From Saposhnikovia divaricata (lineage: Eukaryota > Streptophyta > Magnoliopsida > Apiales > Apiaceae), in assembly GCA_036435485.1 (NCBI GenBank), contig CM071599.1:11682803-11746802 (forward strand): 64,000 bases of DNA, in the 5' to 3' direction. The notes under the pieces are model-generated. The model ran no database searches. It was not told the origin of the DNA and was given only the letters and a program-made list of their open reading frames with translations. Below, piece after piece: positions 59,291 through 64,000 of the stretch. Made by a program: the position numbers and the translations under genes. Every line of letters starts with the position of its first letter. Position 1 is the first letter of the stretch.

Positions 59291-60415
59291 TGTGATGTCT
59301 TATTACGCCCCCTCAAGAACGGCGTTGTGTCAATAACGGCGATCTTGGAAAATTGAGACTTGAACGAAGATTTGGGTAGAGTTTTAGTTAATGATTCAGC
59401 TATCTGATATCATGTAAGATAGAGCTCAGCATGTGCTTTGAAGAGGCTTTGAAGAAGGGTTGGATTCACTATCCGCCTTGGAGAAACAAACGTCACAATT
59501 TTGGAGAGTCTTCTTTGAGAATGCTTTGAGAAGGAAGCTTTCAAACACCCCAGCTATCTACATGCCATAAAACCTAGCTATAGACATGCCGAAAGTGAAG
59601 CTATCTACTTGCCGAAAACAGCTATAGACTTGCTCGAAGAAACTGCAGAAAAAAATGGTATAAAGAGTGATTCTGTAATGTTTGACGCACTTGAGATTGT
59701 GCAAGTTGTGGCTGAGTTTGATACTGCGAATTAGACAACTGATTTTGACCATGAGATGGTTGCATTAAAGACAACAAATTTGATAAGTACTGCAATGAAG
59801 ATAAATAATAACCCTGTGCTGGAGTCACATTGTGAGATGGCTGTTGTGGCATGGGCTGCTGGTTTTGAATCTGTTGGAATTTAACAGTACAAGAAAGAGG
59901 ATGTCTGTTATTGTGAGATTTGAGGGGAAACTTTTGCTGCTCAGAGAGCATGTGGATGAGTATGCTACATTTGCTGCTCAGAGAGCATGTGGATGAGTAT
60001 GCTGAAGCAGGTTTAAGAACATTGATACTTGCTTATTGTGAACTCAATTAAAAATAATACAAAGATTTTAATGAGAAATTCAAAGCAGAAGAGAATTCAG
60101 TAAGTGCAGATCGAGAATTCAGTAGGGATGTACTGCAAACATGGAAAGAATCATGGAGGAGCTGAGGAAGAGAGCTGAAGTTGCTAGCACGACTTTGGAG
60201 TACCGAAAGGAGTGTACCAGGGACAGTGTGCTTGATTCCCTTACCTCTGTTCTGGAAAATGGACTTGTTTCATATGAGGTGATGGTTTCAATGGCGAAGA
60301 TGGATGCAACAGCAGAAGAGCTAATCGAGGAGAAGGCACTGGCTTATTCATGATTGTACTAGGAGCGGTAGGGAAGGCTGTTAAGCCTTGATACTCCCCC
60401 CAGGCTCTGATACCA

Positions 60416-60695
60416 TAATAGATTGTATAAATATGCAGTAGATAGTAATGGACAACAAGAAGAAGTAATAGACTACATTGTAAATTGCTTGGATATTTTA
60501 CATAGCTTGACATTGCGCAGTTATATAGCAAGTTTGCACATGGTTTATGAACAAACCAGATCGCACTAGCTACTACTGCCATACACTACATGTGCTGCCA
60601 CACTACTGCTACCATTAGTGTTTTACATGTGGTGAACATGGTAACATTCATGTGCTCAGCATGTGTTGACAGAGAGGCTGCTACATATTCTAACA
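60416..60695 (-). repeat. 5' LTR of the DXS-intron element
   Basis: Near-identical partner of the 57491 copy. It abuts the primer site at 60404-60415. Confidence 0.85.
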
Positions 60696-61544
60696 TTTCT
60701 CTGTCAAACTACTAGATACTTTATCCGTTCATTGTTACCCAATTTACAGCAAAGTTGTACTAACCTTGGCAACTTCTCTTAATTCTCTGAGAGGCCTGTT
60801 GGACTGTAACCTATTAAGAGCACTGCTCAAATCCCCAACAGGAGCTGCTGGCCCATCCAAAGTAGCTGCCGGTAAAGAGACCTGTTTATTGTCATTAAGA
60901 ATGACAATCATGTCCGAATCCAAGTATCCAGCATTGTTCATAGCTTCATAAGCTTGCCCCCGTGTCATGGCACCATCCCCTATTATTGCAATTACATCAT
61001 TGTTTCCTCCCTTTAAATCCCTTCTCACAGCCATTCCTGTTCATTGTGAAAATACAGTGAATCAACATTCAGAACAATGTTGCATTAGCAATGTGGCACG
61101 ACCAATAAAACACGAGGAAATTGACCCATGAAATGATACCATGTGAAGTATGAAAGCTAATCACTCTCACTCAATACTATCACTCTCGGAACGCTTGGTA
61201 AATCCTGCCAAGCCATTCGTTTGTCTCAATGTGTGCATCTTGTCCCTTCTTCTAGTCAATATTTTGTGCGGGTATGACTGCAATTTCATAAGTTAGGAAC
61301 AAATCGAATACAAAATTACCACAGCTTCCTTATCTTTCAACACTAAATCTTTTTTAGTTAGATTCGGAAATAAAGAGAGACGATCACCTGATGACCAACA
61401 TCCCACAGAATCTTGTGTTGGGGAGCATTAAAGACATAATGAAGAGCTATTGTGAGCTCAACAACACCAAGACTTGAACCAAGATGACCACCGGTCTTGG
61501 AAACATTGAAGATGACATCTGACCGCAGTTCATCTGCCATGTGC

Positions 61545-62440
61545 CTGCAAATGAGAAGAATGCGAGGGATTGTCCCCCCGATTCACCTTCGGTGTGAGAA
61601 TCAGTTAAACTGGTCCTTGAAAGGTTAGATGAACGTACAAGAGCTTGTAAATTTGTGTGTGTAGAATTAAGTGAATCTCAAACCTGTTTGTTGTGTTCAT
61701 ATATCTCCCCTTCAATCGGGGGGCGACTAACCTGGAGGTGGAGTTAGTGGGGGAACGTATCCCACGATCTCAGGAATTAGAAACTGATTACACCGTTGCT
61801 TGCATACATAGATTATGAAAAATATCACTTTCTTGTAATAAAAAGAAACTCAATTTAGTCGTGAACATCAACTGAAATGCTGTCACGGCTCTGTTTCAGT
61901 GGTTTGGCTGAATGAGCAAAACCAAATTTAAGAAATATAACAAGTGAAACAAGTAAAGATTAAATTACACTTCAAGAGACTAAAAATGTACTGAATAAAC
62001 CATAAGAGAACACAAGGTTTTTTGTGCTGAAATTTTGAATTTAACTTATGTCTTACATAAAATTCGTTGTTGGTTGCTGAAATTTTGAATTTAGCTTATG
62101 TCTTGCATAGTCTGTTGTTTTTAACGGTCAAAATTAGCTTAAAACGTTAAATGGGTTCAAACTGTAGCGGGATTAAAACAGTCGAGATGCAAATTGCAAT
62201 TGTTTGAATTTTCGGATGTAAAGTGAATTTTGGCCTAAATACAGGGGTACAAAATGCAATAAAGTCATATTAATACCTTTTTAACTATTCATATATACTT
62301 TACCAAGGCTTAAAGAATATTTTTTCATAAATTTTGATAGTAATGTTCTCCTTATTTGTTTCCATATTAGCAAATAGGTTTGTCATGGCTCGATCAAATT
62401 GGAGAAAAAGTCCCCAATATCATAATTTTAAAGTAATTGA
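61545..62440. other. Intergenic, upstream of the DXS pseudogene
   Basis: No first DXS exon (transit peptide) is recognisable on the minus strand. No other gene or repeat pair is seen. Confidence 0.55.
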
Positions 62441-62494
62441 TTTAAAATGTCACAACTTAAAAAATTGACCTAAAAAACCATACTAACACACACG

Positions 62495-62700
62495 ATCGTT
62501 TTATACAATGCTACATCGTGTAGCATTTAGGGGGATTGGAACGCTACACAATGTAGCATTTTAGGTGGTAGGAGATTAACGCTAAAACATACAACGTTTT
62601 GGGGTGGGAACTGTACTGTAGAATGTAGCGTTTAGGGTGGGGGACTTAGGTTAACATAGTATTTTGGGTGGGTGGGTGTGTGTTTGGGGTAGGTAGCACT
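62495..62700. repeat. Repeats of small palindromes (GCTACATCGTGTAGC type)
   Basis: GCTACATCGTGTAGC and GCTACACAATGTAGC are short hairpins followed by similar G-rich strings (ATTTAGGGGG, ATTTTAGGTGG). A third, degraded unit ends GTAGAATGTAGCGTTTAGGG. Spacing is roughly 40-100 bp. Confidence 0.6.
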
Positions 62701-62867
62701 TAGGGAGAGAGATTCAAAATTTTAAATTACTAAAATATAAAAATTATTCAAATTTAAAATTTTATATTAAATTTTTAATTTAATATTTTACAATTTTATC
62801 GATAGTTCCTTTGGGATTAAATAATTTTTATTTGGGGTTAAACGGGTTCCATTTGGGGTTTAGAAAT

Positions 62868-63268
62868 ATTCAATTCTTTAATTAAAATTTTATATGTATT
62901 TTCTTAGGGGTTCAACATTTTCATTTTGGGTTTTAGAAATATTCAGAACGACGAATAAACCATATACGAACTTAGGGTTTTGGGTTTACCAAAAACCCTA
63001 ACTTATCCTGATTTTTAAAAAATCGGGACTGACCCCCGAATTTTTAAAATCAGGCATCCGGATTCAATTTTTCAATTAAAAAATTTCAATTTTATCTGTA
63101 TTCTCTTGGGATTTCAACAGTTAACCTTTGAGGTTCAATAATTCCATTTTGAGAAATATTCATAACGACGAATAAACCGCATACGAACTAACCCTAAACC
63201 TTAACTAATCCTGATTTATAAAAAATTGTGGCCCCCGATTTTTTAAAAATCAAGCCGCCGGATTCAAT
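62868..63268. repeat. Tandem duplication of a 200-bp unit
   Basis: Copies at 62868-63068 and 63069-63268. Both end CCGGATTCAAT and contain ACGACGAATAAACC and ATCCTGATTT. Divergence is moderate. Confidence 0.8.
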
Positions 63269-63678
63269 AAAAAAATGACTGAATTAACCATTTGGGTATA
63301 AGTTTTATAATATTGTTTGCAAATACATATTTAGCAAATAAAAAATAATAATTTGCAAATACATATTTAGCGAAAAGAAATAAAAGAGTAAAACACCCCA
63401 AACGCCATTTGAAGTTGAAGTGGCCTCCCCTCCCCTCCCAAGCGTCACTTGAAGTGCCATCGCCCCTCCCTCCTCCCAAAAAATGCTAGACGATGTTGCG
63501 TTAAAAAAAAAATTCAAAATGCTATACGAAATTTTCTTAAAATGATATATGGGGCCATCCTTTCGTATGATATTTGGGCCGTTTAGTTTAAAATTATGAT
63601 AGATTGGACTCAACTCACAAATACAAATAACTCGAAAGCATTTTTTATACAAAACTGTTTCCAATCCACCCCAAACAG

Positions 63679-64000
63679 TTGTTTATACCCTCTTACTGAG
63701 CTTGTTGGCTCACAAAGAATAGGAAGACACTAACTAGCATATCGCATTTGCAAATTGCAAGATGCCATTGCCATCTTTCTGCGGAGCAGATAGCAAATGA
63801 AAAATGTTTATCATCACTGATATGCGGAGATTTTTATGTAGTACGGACGTATATATTTAAGAGGAAACCATCCATCCCAGGCATAAGATGTTTATCTTGG
63901 TAATTTAATCAATATTGATTGGTAATTACAAAGACTCAATGAGTTGTTTGTAGAATTTTCCCGAATCTCAGGTCAAAGCTAATAGGTTTCCAGAAATTAA
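63679..64000. repeat. Diverged copy of the region 3' of the DXS pseudogene
   Basis: Collinear with 56281-56770: TACCCTCTTACTGAGCTTGT against TACCCTCTAACTGAGCTCGT, AAAAATGTTTATCA in both, then GTACGGACGT/GTACGGAAGT and the CAATATTGAT block. It continues to the window edge. Confidence 0.7.

Larger units (their letters stand above)
57491..60695 (-). mobile_element. Non-autonomous LTR retrotransposon in the DXS pseudogene intron
   Basis: Identical-length direct repeats at 57491-57770 and 60416-60695 (280 bp each, about six differences by eye) bound a 2.6-kb interior. A primer site (GCTCTGATACCA on plus, 60404-60415) directly touches the right LTR, and a polypurine-like tract (CCCTCCTC on plus) touches the left one. 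Orientation is therefore minus. No RT, integrase or protease is seen. LTR ends are TGTTAGAATATG and ATCTATTA, not the usual TG-CA, and I see no clear target duplication. A second primer site and a different LTR-like block lie inside. Confidence 0.82.
56936..61544 (-). pseudogene. DXS: 1-deoxy-D-xylulose-5-phosphate synthase (DXS) pseudogene, truncated at both ends
   Basis: DXS makes the first intermediate of the plastid MEP isoprenoid pathway from pyruvate and glyceraldehyde 3-phosphate using thiamine diphosphate. Recognisable exons (minus, 5' to 3'): 61388-61544 (TGGHLGSSLGVVELTIALHY, KILWDVGHQ), 61181-61277 (SYPHKILTRRRDKMHTLRQT), 60765-61036 (IIGDGAMTRGQAYEAMNNAG) and 56936-57453 (GGPMHEIAAKVDEYARGMIS, then [20 protein letters not shown]). 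The transit-peptide exon is missing. The second block stops short and lacks the conserved FGTGHSSTTISAGLG region. After VITEKG come a stop and frameshift, two short stretches are deleted nearby, and everything after the QRACNQ splice site is absent. It cannot make an active enzyme. The intron between the third and fourth blocks carries an LTR element. Confidence 0.88.

Noticed and set aside
59622..59951. Gln-rich 109-codon minus-strand ORF as a gene
   Set aside because: It lies inside the LTR element. It may be a gag-tail remnant, but I could not match it to a family.
63264..63664. Overlapping short minus-strand ORFs near the right edge
   Set aside because: Low-complexity, partly from repeated ATTTGCAAATAC-like strings, and no recognisable domain.

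Overview
This is nuclear DNA from a flowering plant, most likely a eudicot. It is AT-rich, its genes carry GT-AG introns (some of several kb), and it is crowded with plant-type LTR retrotransposons, a plant L1-type LINE with an RNase H tail, and many MITEs. The host genes are plant orthologues: FBL4, a SAMDC4-like S-adenosylmethionine decarboxylase, a GATL10-like glycosyltransferase, AP-5 mu and DXS. I cannot name the species. There are no bacterial-style operons, CRISPR arrays or rRNA genes, and I recognised no tRNA gene.

Layout. Positions 1 to about 11172 are a large Ty1/copia element on the minus strand that runs off the left edge. Reading 5' to 3' on the minus strand it has a 5' LTR, tRNA-iMet primer site, gag, overlapping pol, a palindrome-rich repeat block, and a third open frame of at least 592 codons with its own TATA-like box. 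It appears to have landed in the reverse-transcriptase region of a LINE, whose 3' half fills 11173-13912. FBL4 (15374-28973, plus, 8 exons) has a 140-bp tandem repeat in intron 1 and a decayed Ty3/gypsy relic in its 5.2-kb intron 5. Between 30.6 and 42 kb lies a transposon landscape: a hAT-type MITE, a complete but crippled second copia element (31261-36696, perfect target duplication), a hAT-like element, a Mutator-like element with 116-bp inverted repeats and a nested MITE, and a 191-bp MITE. Then come SAMDC (42628-43650, plus), GATL (46258-47316, plus), and AP5M (48643-55418, minus, 8 exons), convergent with GATL. The right end holds a broken DXS gene (56936-61544, minus) with a young LTR element in one intron. 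Sequence 3' of this pseudogene recurs at the right edge, which suggests a second DXS copy lies just outside.

The host genes do not form a pathway. They are ordinary neighbours: ubiquitin ligase adaptor, polyamine synthesis, cell-wall glycosyltransferase, late-endosomal adaptor, and plastid isoprenoid synthesis (dead copy). The most unusual material is the copia element at the left, with its extra ORF, internal promoter-like box and families of short palindromes. I found no convincing new defence or regulatory system.
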